DNA of 64,000 nt, from contig PBKU01000039.1 of assembly GCA_002722175.1 (NCBI GenBank), positions 1-64,000 of the forward strand. The letters run 5' to 3'. Each line of letters starts with the position of its first letter. Within the stretch, counting starts at the first letter, position 1. The notes below the pieces were generated by a model. That model worked only from the letters and a program-made list of their open reading frames with translations, was not told where the DNA came from and did no database searches. This stretch comes from Magnetovibrio sp. Lineage in GTDB: Bacteria; Pseudomonadota; Alphaproteobacteria; Rhodospirillales; Casp-alpha2. This document shows, one piece after another, positions 54,099-64,000 of this stretch. The translations under genes were made by a program, and so were the position numbers.

Positions 54099-55310
54099 TC
54101 AGCAGGCAATTACGACGCCAACGTCAATTAAATCAGCAATTTCCTTTTCGGAATAATTGTATTCCCTTAGAACCTCCCGGGTGTGTTCACCATATAGAGG
54201 TGCGCCCGATGTTATTTCACCGGGGTTATTTGTAAATTTAATGGGGAGGCCAATTGTGGGTAGAGATCCAATTTTTGAATGATTAATATCAATGACCATT
54301 TCGCGTGCCTTTACTTGAGGGTCTGAATGCATTTGGCAGATGTCCAATACGGGACCCGCTGGGACCCCCCCTCTTTCTAGCTTTTCAAGCCAAAAAGAAG
54401 AAGTTTGTTGACGGAAAAGATCACTAAGAATGATTTCAAGTTTCTTTCGATGTTTCATCCGCATAGAGTTATCATGAAACCGCGCATCAGCAGCTAATTC
54501 TGGAACTTCGAGAACCATCAACAAACGTTTCCAATTAGCTTGGTTGGCAGCACCTACGGTAATCCAGCCGTCAGCAGTTGGAAAAGCTTGGTAGGGACCA
54601 TTCAGTGGATGTGCCGATCCCATGGGTTGGGGCGACTCACCTGTTGCTAGTGCGATGGCTGATTGCCAGTAGGTGTGTATGATCCCAGCTTCGAAGAGTG
54701 AGGTGTCCACTCTATCTCCTACTCCTGTTTTCAGTCGATTAGTGTAAGCTGCAACTATTCCTAGTGCACCCAGGATTCCAGCCGTAATATCTGTCACAGG
54801 GGCGCCCACTTTACACGGGGCTTTTCCCGGAGCTTCTCCTGTAATTGCCATCAGGCCCGACATTCCTTGAGCAATTAGATCAAAACCTGGGCGGTCTCGA
54901 TAAGGGCCAGTCCGTCCAAATCCTGAAATTTCACAATAGATTAGGCCAGGGTTAGACTTTCGCAGCGCATCGTACTTAAGTCCGAGTTTTTCCATTGTTC
55001 CTCGTCTATAATTTTCGGTTACAACATCGGCAGTTTTTAAAAGGGTTTTAAGCACCTCTACGCCAGCTTCAGATTTAAGATCAATGGCAATTCCTCGTTT
55101 GTTTCGGTTCATCATCATAAAAGCAGCGGATTCCCCATCTATTTCGGGAGGGGTAAAAAACCTGGAATCGTCGCCACTAGGAACACGCTCAACCTTAATC
55201 ACGTCTGCCCCCATATCCGCCAACATCAAACCGCAAACAGGACCAGCCATTATGTGGGCGAGTTCAATTACTTTTAAACCTTGTAGTGGACCGGCCTTTT
55301 TTTCGTTCAT
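54099..55310 (-). CDS. CaiB/BaiF (family III) CoA transferase
   Basis: This 403-residue family III CoA transferase has the N-terminal GLKVIELAHIMAGP, the ADMGADVIKVE block, and NRNKRGIAIDLKSEAG. The region with the catalytic aspartate is RPGFDLIAQGMSG. It moves CoA between carboxylic acids such as succinate, oxalate or 2-hydroxyacids. The ATG at 55310 has GGAG upstream and is preferred to a TTG at 55322. It lies 135 bases downstream of an aminotransferase gene on the same strand, within a 2-hydroxyacid/glyoxylate-like cluster, so a C2-C5 hydroxyacid substrate is plausible but unproven. Confidence 0.9.
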   Translation of the reverse strand: MNEKKAGPLQGLKVIELAHIMAGPVCGLMLADMGADVIKVERVPSGDDSRFFTPPEIDGESAAFMMMNRNKRGIAIDLKSEAGVEVLKTLLKTADVVTENYRRGTMEKLGLKYDALRKSNPGLIYCEISGFGRTGPYRDRPGFDLIAQGMSGLMAITGEAPGKAPCKVGAPVTDITAGILGALGIVAAYTNRLKTGVGDRVDTSLFEAGIIHTYWQSAIALATGESPQPMGSAHPLNGPYQAFPTADGWITVGAANQANWKRLLMVLEVPELAADARFHDNSMRMKHRKKLEIILSDLFRQQTSSFWLEKLERGGVPAGPVLDICQMHSDPQVKAREMVIDINHSKIGSLPTIGLPIKFTNNPGEITSGAPLYGEHTREVLREYNYSEKEIADLIDVGVVIAC

Positions 55311-55445
55311 GTTTGTCTCCAAATAGAGTCAATGTGACGGGTCAGTTATTTATCTATGGCGAGAGAACGCAATTGGCGTTGAAGTATTCAGGAGATATGA
55401 CCCCTTTATAAGGACCACTAGGAGCAAAACTTCAAAACAGTGAAT

Positions 55446-56654
55446 TTATTGTGTGGCAGTAGATATAAGATAGTTCATTGCTCGAGAAACCCCGCCTTTT
55501 TGATGCGGTATATCCGCTAATTCAAATCCCATTTCCACTCCTCCGAGCGAGCCAATTAACATTAGATCATTGAAGTGACCTAAATGGCCTATTCGAAAAA
55601 CTTTTCCTTTTAATTTTCCTAAGCCAGTACCTAACGACATGTTAAATCGCTCGAGAATAATTTTTCGTACGTGATCAGCATCGTGATTTTCAGGCACAAA
55701 TACGCCAGTTAAAACATTAGAGTGTTGAGAGGGCTCCATGCATACTGTTTCAAGTCCCCAAGCCTGAACTGCCTGACGTGTTGCTTCACCAAATCGGGCG
55801 TGTCTTATAAAAACGCTATCTAAACCTTCTGATAACAGCATATCGCATGCTACATCAAGACCAAATAATAAATTTGTTGCAGGTGTATAAGGGAAAAAAC
55901 CTTCAATGTTATTTTTTAGCATAGGTTCCCAGTCCCAATAAGAACGAGCTGATTTAGCTTTTTTAGAAGCTAAAAGGGCCTTTTCACTAATGGCATTGAA
56001 ACTTAAACCAGGGGGAAGCATTAAACCTTTTTGGGAACATGCGATTGTCACATCAACGCCCCAGTCTTGATGTCGGTAGTCAATAGACCCTAACGAAGAA
56101 ATGGTGTCAACAAGTAGAAGAGCGGGGTGATTTTCAGAATCAATTGCCTTTCGGATGTCTTCAATATTAGAAACTATCCCAGTGGATGTTTCATTGTGGA
56201 TACAACAAACAGCTTTAATTTCTTTTTTGCGATCGGCTGAGAGACGTTCTTGCAATTTATCGCTAGAAATTCCATGACGCCAGTCCCCCTCAATAAACTC
56301 TGTTTTAATGCCTAATTTGATTGCAAGGTCATTCCAAAGAGATGCGAAATGTCCAGTTTCGAACATTAGTGTTTTATCACCAGGTGAAAGTGTATTGACC
56401 AACGCAGCTTCCCAAGCCCCCGTACCGCTAGCAGGGAAAATTATTATAGGGCTATCAGTTTGGAAGATTTTTTTTGTTTTTTCTAAAAGTTCTCTCGTAA
56501 ACATCCCAAAATCGGTACCACGGTGGTCGATTGTTGGCTTTTCTATAGCGCGAAGTACTTCGCCAGGAATGTTTGAAGGTCCAGGTATTTGCAGAAAATG
56601 GAAACCATCATTATATGTCATAGTTTTTTGACTCATTATATAGTTTGCATTCAT
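55446..56654 (-). CDS. Alanine/serine-glyoxylate-type aminotransferase (class V)
   Basis: This 402-residue PLP enzyme of the alanine-glyoxylate/serine-glyoxylate family has the N-terminal IPGPSNIPGEVLRAI and FPASGTGAWEAAL for PLP phosphate binding. The PLP lysine lies in ACSQKGLMLPPGLSF. LVDTISSLGSIDYRHQDWGVD lies just before. The substrate may be glyoxylate with serine or alanine. The start ATG at 56654 lacks a clear ribosome-binding site; an ATG at 56636 is an alternative. It diverges from the GlcD-GlcF-like dehydrogenase gene. Confidence 0.9.
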   Translation of the reverse strand: MNANYIMSQKTMTYNDGFHFLQIPGPSNIPGEVLRAIEKPTIDHRGTDFGMFTRELLEKTKKIFQTDSPIIIFPASGTGAWEAALVNTLSPGDKTLMFETGHFASLWNDLAIKLGIKTEFIEGDWRHGISSDKLQERLSADRKKEIKAVCCIHNETSTGIVSNIEDIRKAIDSENHPALLLVDTISSLGSIDYRHQDWGVDVTIACSQKGLMLPPGLSFNAISEKALLASKKAKSARSYWDWEPMLKNNIEGFFPYTPATNLLFGLDVACDMLLSEGLDSVFIRHARFGEATRQAVQAWGLETVCMEPSQHSNVLTGVFVPENHDADHVRKIILERFNMSLGTGLGKLKGKVFRIGHLGHFNDLMLIGSLGGVEMGFELADIPHQKGGVSRAMNYLISTATQ

Positions 56655-56795
56655 TTTATAAAATGTAAGTAACTAAATAAAAAGGGAAAATATATATTTT
56701 TCTTTTTTGAATGCAATTTATAGGATAGCATTGTGTTATTAAAAAAGTTTCTGAGGGTTTGAAAGACATAAATTGATTTTTTTGTAACGGTTAAA

Positions 56796-59753
56796 ATGAT
56801 TCGTAATTTAAAAGGGTGTTTTAAGTCCAAGGTTCAAGGTGATGTCTACTTTGATAAGTTTACGCGCGGAATGTATGCTACTGATGCGTCAATCTATCAG
56901 ATTGATCCTATAGGAGTCATTGTCCCAAGATCAATAGCCGATGTTGCTGCAGCTATGAAAATAGCTGAAGAGGAGGGATTATCGATACTGGCTAGAGGCG
57001 GTGGTACATCGCAATGTGGCCAGACCGTCGGGGAAAGCATAGTAATTGATTCTTCAAAATATTTAGACAAAATACTAGAGTTTAACCTGGAAAAACAGAC
57101 ATGCTTAGTGGAACCAGGCTTGGTTCTTGATCATCTAAATGCGCACCTAAAGTCTTATGGACTCTGGTTTCCTGTCGATGTTTCAACCAGTGCTCAAGCG
57201 ACAATAGGTGGGATGGTAGGTAACAACTCATGTGGTTCTCGATCAATCATTTATGGAACCATGCGCGACAATGTGAAAAGAGTAAATGCTATACTTGCCA
57301 ATGGCACCAAAATGTGGTTTGGCGAAGAAAACGAGGGGAGTTCGGAGGAATCCGAAAAATTTAACTTTGAGGCGGAACTCAAGTCTACCCTTCAAACAAT
57401 AGGTCGAGAGGAAAGAGAAGAAGTTTTAAAACGCTTTCCGGATTTAATGCGGAGAGTTGGCGGTTACAATATTGATGCACTGATACCTGGGGGGCCAGTT
57501 AGAGGAGAGTGGAGTAGCCCTTTAGTGCACTCAGAGCTTAATAGGCAAAATTTTGCACATCTTCTTGTTGGTTCAGAAGGGACACTCGCATACTTTGCTG
57601 CCATAGAGTTGAAACTTCAGCCGATTCCTAGAAACAAAGCACTTGGAATCTGCCATTTCTCAACGTTCAATCAGGCAATGGCAGCGACGAAGTCTATTGT
57701 TAAACTTGGCCCTAGCGCGGTTGAGCTAGTTGATAGTAACATGATCTCATTAGCGTATAGTATTCCCTTATTTAAGAAAACGATTGAAACTTTTGTCAAA
57801 GGAAAACCCGAAGCACTGTTATTAGTTGAGTTTTCCGAAGAGATCCAGTCTGAGAATATTTCCCGTCTTAATAATCTTGACCAGCTTATAAGTGACTTAG
57901 GCTTTTCACGGTCAGTTGTGAAAGTGACAAGAACAAAAGAACAGAAAGCCGTTTGGAGTGTGCGAAAAGCCGCACTGAATATAATGATGTCTATGCGTGG
58001 AGATGGAAAACCGATTTCATTTATTGAAGATTGTGCAGTGCGACTTGAAGATCTTCCTGATTACACGTCCCGTCTTACAGAAATTTTTCATAAATACAAC
58101 ACTCATGGGACCTGGTATGCACATGCCTCTGTTGGTTGCTTGCACGTTCGACCGATTCTCAACCTTAAGCAAGAGCTAGATATTAAAAAGATGCGTAATA
58201 TTGCAGAAGAGGCCTTTGATTTAATCTGTGGATACAAAGGCTCCCATTCAGGTGAACATGGAGACGGATTGGTTCGTTCCGAATTTCATGAAAGAATGTT
58301 TGGCTCCAAATTGGTTCGCTCATTTGAAAAAATTAAGGATACTTTTGATCCGGAAAACCGGATGAACCCAGGGAAAATAGTTCGTTCACCTAGAATGGAT
58401 GACCGTTCCCTATTTAGATTTAAATCGGACTACATGATTGAAAATTCTGGTGCCGCACTTGATTGGAGTTTTTGGGGTGATTTTGGAAAAGCGGTAGAGA
58501 TGTGCAATAATAATGGGGCATGCAGAAAATTTGATTCTGGTGTAATGTGCCCGTCTTATAGAATCACCAAAAATGAACGAGATTTGACCCGAGGACGATC
58601 AAATGCCTTACGGTTGGCACTTTCTGGTCAGTTAGGCGCAAATGCCCTTATTTCTGACGGGATGTTAGATGTAATGAAGCTTTGCGTTAGCTGTAAAGGG
58701 TGCAAGCGTGAATGTCCCACCGGTGTTGATATGTCTCGCATGAAAATCGAGTTCTTATATCGGTATAATCAGGATAAGGGAATAAAACTTCGGGATAGGC
58801 TGATAGGTTACTTGCCCAGGTATGCCCCCTTCGCTCAGAAATTACGATGGATGCTAAACTCTTTTGATTTAGTCCCTGGGTCGAAGACTGTAATTGAAAA
58901 AAATTTAGGAATTAGTCGCTTCAGGCAATTACCAAGGTGGCAAAAAGCTCCTTATCGGTTATTGCCACAGCAAAATTTATCTAGTCCATCTGATGATGGA
59001 AAAACAGCATTATTATTTGCTGATACCTTTAGTTATTATTTCGAACCGGAAAACATATTGGCTGCCATGAATGTTTTTTCTTCTATTGGCTATAATCTAA
59101 GAATTTTGCAACCGGTCGATAACAAGCGACCTTTATGTTGTGGACGGACATTTCTTTCGGTCGGGCTAGTAGACGAGGCTAGGTTTGAAATGAAACGGCT
59201 TTTAACGGCCTTATTGCCCTACGTAAAAAAGAATATCCCTGTTATTGGTCTAGAGCCATCTTGCTTATTAACATTGCGAGACGAGCTAATGGCAGTGATC
59301 CCCGGTGAAAACTCGCAAATAATTGCCCAGCACGTAAAGTTATTTGAAGAGTTTATTTTAGACCAATTGGGTAGAGGTAACGCAAATTTTAAATTAAGAC
59401 CGTTAAATGAGACAAAAGCATTGGTGCACGGACATTGCCATCAAAAAGCTTTATCTGACATAAATGATGTCAAAAAAGTTTTAAAATTAATCCCTGATCT
59501 AGACGTGGATATTTTAGACGTTAGCTGTTGCGGTATGGCGGGTGGTTTTGGCTACCAAGTGGAAACCTATGATGAATCGATGAAAATGGGGGAAATTAAA
59601 CTTTTCCCTTCTATACGCTCTGCTGATGTGGGGACAATTATTGTCGCAGATGGTACCAGCTGCCGTCACCAGATTCTTCATGGGACGAACAGACAAGCAG
59701 TGCATGTTGCGCGAATCTTAGAACGCTCGATTGAGCCTGTTGCGACATGGTAG
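56796..59753 (+). CDS. GlcD-GlcF fusion: FAD and Fe-S 2-hydroxyacid dehydrogenase (D-2-hydroxyglutarate type)
   Basis: This 985-residue protein fuses an FAD-linked oxidase domain (PCMH fold; ILARGGGTSQCGQTVG ~ residue 66, TIGGMVGNNSCGSRSI ~140, and a GEHGDGLVRSEF end near 490) to a C-terminal part with two ferredoxin-type cysteine motifs (LCVSCKGCKRECPTG ~630). Two CCG motifs follow (CCGRTFLSVG, HGHCHQKAL with CCGMAGGFGY). This is the YdiJ/D-2-hydroxyglutarate dehydrogenase plan, oxidising a D-2-hydroxyacid and feeding electrons to quinone. The GntR gene overlaps its 3' end by 7 bases, so it may be controlled by that regulator. Confidence 0.88.
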   Translation: MIRNLKGCFKSKVQGDVYFDKFTRGMYATDASIYQIDPIGVIVPRSIADVAAAMKIAEEEGLSILARGGGTSQCGQTVGESIVIDSSKYLDKILEFNLEKQTCLVEPGLVLDHLNAHLKSYGLWFPVDVSTSAQATIGGMVGNNSCGSRSIIYGTMRDNVKRVNAILANGTKMWFGEENEGSSEESEKFNFEAELKSTLQTIGREEREEVLKRFPDLMRRVGGYNIDALIPGGPVRGEWSSPLVHSELNRQNFAHLLVGSEGTLAYFAAIELKLQPIPRNKALGICHFSTFNQAMAATKSIVKLGPSAVELVDSNMISLAYSIPLFKKTIETFVKGKPEALLLVEFSEEIQSENISRLNNLDQLISDLGFSRSVVKVTRTKEQKAVWSVRKAALNIMMSMRGDGKPISFIEDCAVRLEDLPDYTSRLTEIFHKYNTHGTWYAHASVGCLHVRPILNLKQELDIKKMRNIAEEAFDLICGYKGSHSGEHGDGLVRSEFHERMFGSKLVRSFEKIKDTFDPENRMNPGKIVRSPRMDDRSLFRFKSDYMIENSGAALDWSFWGDFGKAVEMCNNNGACRKFDSGVMCPSYRITKNERDLTRGRSNALRLALSGQLGANALISDGMLDVMKLCVSCKGCKRECPTGVDMSRMKIEFLYRYNQDKGIKLRDRLIGYLPRYAPFAQKLRWMLNSFDLVPGSKTVIEKNLGISRFRQLPRWQKAPYRLLPQQNLSSPSDDGKTALLFADTFSYYFEPENILAAMNVFSSIGYNLRILQPVDNKRPLCCGRTFLSVGLVDEARFEMKRLLTALLPYVKKNIPVIGLEPSCLLTLRDELMAVIPGENSQIIAQHVKLFEEFILDQLGRGNANFKLRPLNETKALVHGHCHQKALSDINDVKKVLKLIPDLDVDILDVSCCGMAGGFGYQVETYDESMKMGEIKLFPSIRSADVGTIIVADGTSCRHQILHGTNRQAVHVARILERSIEPVATW

Positions 59754-60427
59754 ACAAGACGCCTTTCCGTCACGCTACGTTGTCGAAAGAAGCGGCAAAG
59801 GGGGTTCGCAAACTAATTTTTAACGGCTATCTGGCACCAGGAGAACGTATTAATGAAAAAGAACTTTGCCAGGAATTTGGGCTGTCCAGGACCCCTCTTC
59901 GTGAAGCACTAAAAGTTTTAGAGTCTGAAGGTCTTATCGAATTACTTCCTAACCGGGGGTCAAGGGTTGTACTTATTGAGCCCCGTGCCATTGATGAAAT
60001 TTTTTCAGTAATGAGTGTTCTTGAATCATTAGCTGGAGAAATTGCTGTAGAAAACCTTAGCGATGAGAGACTCGCTGAGATCCGTGCTGAACACTTTCAA
60101 ATGGCGATGTACTATACTCGAGCTGACTTAACTGGATATTTTCACCACAACCAGCGAATTCATGATCTTATTGTTTTGACGTCTGGCAATGAAACTCTAG
60201 CGGCTCTTTATCAGAACCTAGCAGGAAAAATTCGACTGGCTCGTCATCATGCAAATATATCGCGTGAACGTTGGACCTGTGCAATGAGCGAACATGAAAT
60301 TATACTTGAGGCCCTCGAGTCGAGGGACGGTGAGCGATTAGCCAGATTATTGCGAGAACATCTATTAAAAACATGTGATTCCCTCAAGAGCAGCTTTCAA
60401 ACTGACAGTGGCAAAATGATCGACTGA
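59747..60427 (+). CDS. GntR family regulator (FadR/FCD type)
   Basis: This 226-residue protein has the GntR winged-helix domain (LFLAP-type GYLAPGERINEKELCQEFGLSRTPLREALKVLE, residues ~28-60) and a C-terminal all-helical FCD ligand domain with the metal-binding histidines (HHNQRIHD, HEIILEALESRD). FCD regulators sense carboxylic acids. It is translationally coupled to the upstream dehydrogenase (ATG inside the stop region), so it is probably a local regulator of the 2-hydroxyacid/glyoxylate genes. A short TAACGGTTA dyad (56785-56793) directly before the dehydrogenase ATG could be its site, but this is weak. Confidence 0.9.
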   Translation: MVDKTPFRHATLSKEAAKGVRKLIFNGYLAPGERINEKELCQEFGLSRTPLREALKVLESEGLIELLPNRGSRVVLIEPRAIDEIFSVMSVLESLAGEIAVENLSDERLAEIRAEHFQMAMYYTRADLTGYFHHNQRIHDLIVLTSGNETLAALYQNLAGKIRLARHHANISRERWTCAMSEHEIILEALESRDGERLARLLREHLLKTCDSLKSSFQTDSGKMID

Positions 60428-60453
60428 ATCTTTAAAAATCTTATATGTGAAGT

Positions 60454-60472
60454 TTCTACCGTAAGGGTAGAA
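60454..60472. terminator. Hairpin between convergent gntR and atpC
   Basis: TTCTACC (60454-60460) and GGTAGAA (60466-60472) form a perfect 7-bp stem with a 5-base loop, in the 142-base gap between the two convergent genes. No T tract follows, so it is at most a weak bidirectional terminator. Confidence 0.35.
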
Positions 60473-60569
60473 CATCTATTCTTGCCGGACAACAATTTGT
60501 AACACATTATACATAAAAATAGACAACCGGTCTTCCGCAAAACATAAAGCCAATAAGAACTTGAGAACA

Positions 60570-61001
60570 TTAACTGCCTTTTTCAATCTTTTCTGCGATA
60601 CTCATTAACTCCTTTGCTATCGCCAATCTTTTCTGTGCATCGTTTACTTCTCTAAAATTTTTAGCATGTGCTATAGTTTCTTCCAGGGTCTTTTTTGCCT
60701 TAACTAGTCGTTTTTCTGCACTTGCTCGTGTAATCTCATTTTCGGTCAAAACCTCATCTGCTAAAATTGTGCATCCTTCAGGTTGCACCTCGCAAACCCC
60801 ACCGCTAACAAATATTCTTTGCATGCTTTTCCCGCCTTCGTAGATATCTAGTATTCCTGGGCGGAGCGTGGCGATTAGAGGGCTATGGTTTGGTAAAATA
60901 CCAAGATCCCCTTCTGCGCCCGGGATAACAACCATTTCAGCCGCTTCTGACATGACAAGCGCAGAAGGAGTAACTAACTCAAATTCAATATTTTCGGCCA
61001 T
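60570..61001 (-). CDS. atpC: ATP synthase F1 epsilon subunit
   Basis: This 143-residue epsilon subunit has an N-terminal beta sandwich (FELVTPSALVMSEAAEMVVIPGAEGDLGILPNHSP) and a C-terminal helical hairpin (TRASAEKRLVKAKKTLEETIA and KRLAIAKELM). It links the rotating gamma stalk to the c-ring and can inhibit hydrolysis. It is the last gene of the atp operon, 26 bases after atpD. Confidence 0.96.
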   Translation of the reverse strand: MAENIEFELVTPSALVMSEAAEMVVIPGAEGDLGILPNHSPLIATLRPGILDIYEGGKSMQRIFVSGGVCEVQPEGCTILADEVLTENEITRASAEKRLVKAKKTLEETIAHAKNFREVNDAQKRLAIAKELMSIAEKIEKGS

Positions 61002-61027
61002 TAATTTTATCCTATTTTGATCAAATC

Positions 61028-62464
<1,437 letters not shown>

Positions 62465-62495
62465 CTATTAAACGTGAGTTAAGCAGGCCATATAT

Positions 62496-63389
62496 CTAAA
62501 GCGCCTCTGCACCAGAAATTATTTCTATTAATTCTTTTGTAATAGCTGCTTGACGTGTTCGATTATAAGTAAGGGTTAGCCCATCAATCATATCATTCGC
62601 GTTGCGACTCGCATTATCCATAGCTGTCATGCGTGCTCCATGTTCCGATGCAGAGCTCTCTAATAAGGCTTGAAAAATTTGTACAGAAAGATTGCGCGGT
62701 AAGAGATCTGCTAAAATTTCTTCTTCGTCTGGCTCAAATATGTAGACAGCGTCTGACCCGCTATTATCAGGTTTCTCAGGGGCAGTCGTTTGAGGGTTAT
62801 TAAACGGAATAATCTGCTGAGGGGTGGTAGTTTGAGTCATTGCAGATTGAAATTTATTAAATAGAATTGTACAAACATCAAACTCTCCCGCTTCGAACAT
62901 ATCAGCTACACGGCTAGCAATATCTATAGCTTCTTCAAAGCTGACCCCTTGCTTTCCAATGCCCTCATAGGTGTCAATAATATCACTGGCGAACGTACGC
63001 TTAAGATTATCGCGGCCTTTGCGCCCAACGCAAAGGAGTTTTGCAGTTTTTTTTCGAGAAGTTAAATCTTCAACTATTCGTCGAGCCTCTCGGACAATTG
63101 AGCTATTAAAACCACCGCAAAGACCTCGGTCGGCTGTACAAACAATTAGAAGGTAAACCTTGTTACTCTTTTTTCCAACAAGCATGTCAGGGGCGCCTTC
63201 TATACCAAAAAAACTTGTTGCGATAGCTGCAGTAATTTGATTCATCTTTTCAGCATAAGGGCGAGCAGCCTCAGCATTTTCTTGTGCTCGGCGGAGCTTC
63301 GCGGCAGCAACCATTTTCATTGCTGCCGTAATTTTTTGAGTTGATTTAACACTGCTAATCCGAGTTTTGAGATCTTTAAGACTTGGCAT
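62496..63389 (-). CDS. atpG: ATP synthase F1 gamma subunit
   Basis: This 297-residue gamma subunit of the central stalk has the N-terminal [32 protein letters not shown] coil, the conserved [11 protein letters not shown] segment near residue 85, and the C-terminal [34 protein letters not shown] coil. The stretch ~190-220 ([25 protein letters not shown]) is a T/P/Q-rich insertion, as seen in some alphaproteobacterial gamma subunits. It lies 43 bases after atpA. Confidence 0.97.
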   Translation of the reverse strand: MPSLKDLKTRISSVKSTQKITAAMKMVAAAKLRRAQENAEAARPYAEKMNQITAAIATSFFGIEGAPDMLVGKKSNKVYLLIVCTADRGLCGGFNSSIVREARRIVEDLTSRKKTAKLLCVGRKGRDNLKRTFASDIIDTYEGIGKQGVSFEEAIDIASRVADMFEAGEFDVCTILFNKFQSAMTQTTTPQQIIPFNNPQTTAPEKPDNSGSDAVYIFEPDEEEILADLLPRNLSVQIFQALLESSASEHGARMTAMDNASRNANDMIDGLTLTYNRTRQAAITKELIEIISGAEAL

Positions 63390-63432
63390 TGATTTGTTCT
63401 ACTATTGCTCTATAGAAAAATAGACTTAATGA

Positions 63433-64000
63433 TTAAACGAAGGATTTAACAAAATTGCTGAGAAAAGCAGATAATTTTTCCTCGGTTGCTTCGGAGAGCG
63501 TTTTTTCATTCTTGATTATCTCCAGAATATCACTGCCCTTGTCACGAATTTCCTCGAGTAACCGTTGTTCGAAGCGGGTCACGTCTGAAACGTTAATATC
63601 ATCTAAATAGCCTTTTACTCCGGTGAATATACATATTACCTGTTCTTCCATTGGTAATGGGGAGTATTGTGATTGCTTGAGGAGCTCTGTTAAGCGAGCT
63701 CCCCTTGCCAGTAGTTTTTGTGTTGAAGCGTCTAAATCGGATGCAAATTGCGCAAAAGCGGCCATTTCCCGATATTGTGCAAGTTCAAGCTTTATTGAAC
63801 CTGCAACTTGTTTCATTGCTTTTACATGGGCTGCAGACCCGACACGGCTCACAGAAAGCCCAACATTTACCGCCGGACGTATACCTTTGAAAAACAGTTC
63901 TGTTTCAAGAAAAATCTGTCCGTCTGTAATGGAAATTACATTCGTGGGAATATAGGCGGAAACATCGCCCGCCTGAGTTTCAATCACTGGGAGCGCTGTC
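63433..64000 (-). CDS. atpA: ATP synthase F1 alpha subunit, C-terminal part
   Basis: This is the last ~188 codons of the alpha subunit, cut by the right window end; the frame is open to base 64000. The sequence includes [24 protein letters not shown] and [19 protein letters not shown] with the catalytic-interface arginine. The C-terminal helices are [18 protein letters not shown] and the ERL-like [11 protein letters not shown]. The P-loop lies outside the window. Confidence 0.97.
   Translation of the reverse strand, partial: TALPVIETQAGDVSAYIPTNVISITDGQIFLETELFFKGIRPAVNVGLSVSRVGSAAHVKAMKQVAGSIKLELAQYREMAAFAQFASDLDASTQKLLARGARLTELLKQSQYSPLPMEEQVICIFTGVKGYLDDINVSDVTRFEQRLLEEIRDKGSDILEIIKNEKTLSEATEEKLSAFLSNFVKSFV

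Noticed and set aside
56710-56732. AATGC/GCATT dyad in the aminotransferase/dehydrogenase spacer as a GntR operator
   Set aside because: The arms have only five bases with a 13-base gap in AT-rich DNA, so chance is a sufficient explanation.

Overview
The window is a piece of a low-GC alphaproteobacterial chromosome. It is probably from a marine-type, uncultured lineage; the genus cannot be read from the sequence. The support is an rRNA operon that ends 23S-5S-tRNA-fMet, a gcrA cell-cycle regulator, the alphaproteobacterial pckA / HPr kinase / RapZ / EIIA / HPr block, and an atpAGDC order. Most of the window is AT-rich (20 G/C in the 60 bases 18001-18060). One segment near the left end is clearly richer (34 G/C in 3721-3780).

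Layout. 1-870: end of an rRNA operon (23S, 5S, initiator tRNA, strong terminator). 824-6242: an inserted segment. It is bounded on the left by the intact tRNA-fMet and on the right by a 41-base imperfect copy of that tRNA's 3' part. Inside are a methyltransferase and two TIGR04372-type glycosyltransferase genes, with a broken aminotransferase and a broken adenylylsulfate kinase towards the two ends. 6408-13000: a dimethylglycine/sarcosine dehydrogenase-like flavoprotein, a MORN-repeat lipoprotein, and an operon of a duplicated DUF1538 membrane protein with two P-II-like proteins. 13300-21500: nitroreductase, dual-specificity-type phosphatase, PEP carboxykinase, a HugZ-like protein, then a transporter-less PTS (hprK-rapZ-EIIA-ptsH-ptsI). 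22081-23404: a decayed soxX followed by intact soxY and soxZ. 23600-31200: 3-hydroxyacyl-CoA dehydrogenase with ETF, a cobalamin adenosyltransferase, an SDR protein and a TctCBA tripartite tricarboxylate transporter. 31789-34005: a metallo-beta-lactamase / cyclic-nucleotide-binding protein.

34199-42448 is the most unusual block. It is a rearranged glutamate-synthase-like set: a class II amidotransferase, a fused GXGXG-FMN subunit, and a GltD-like subunit with an extra FMN-domain-like tail, followed by an MFS transporter. It diverges from a GlnT-type glutamine synthetase across an intergenic region that carries a perfect 20-base palindrome. The best reading is a dedicated amine or amino-acid nitrogen assimilation module.

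42500-50450: a DHH phosphoesterase with a degenerate metallo-beta-lactamase half, methylmalonyl-CoA mutase (which can use the adenosyltransferase product), GcrA, a Nudix protein, proline iminopeptidase, a PagL-like lipid A deacylase and tRNA-Arg(CCU). 50818-60427: a secreted trypsin-like PDZ protease, a multi-cluster ferredoxin, a CaiB-type CoA transferase, an alanine-glyoxylate-type aminotransferase, a GlcD-GlcF fusion dehydrogenase and a GntR regulator, which together look like a 2-hydroxyacid/glyoxylate module. 60570-64000: ATP synthase F1 genes atpC, atpD, atpG and the 3' part of atpA.

No CRISPR array, transposase or integrase was found.
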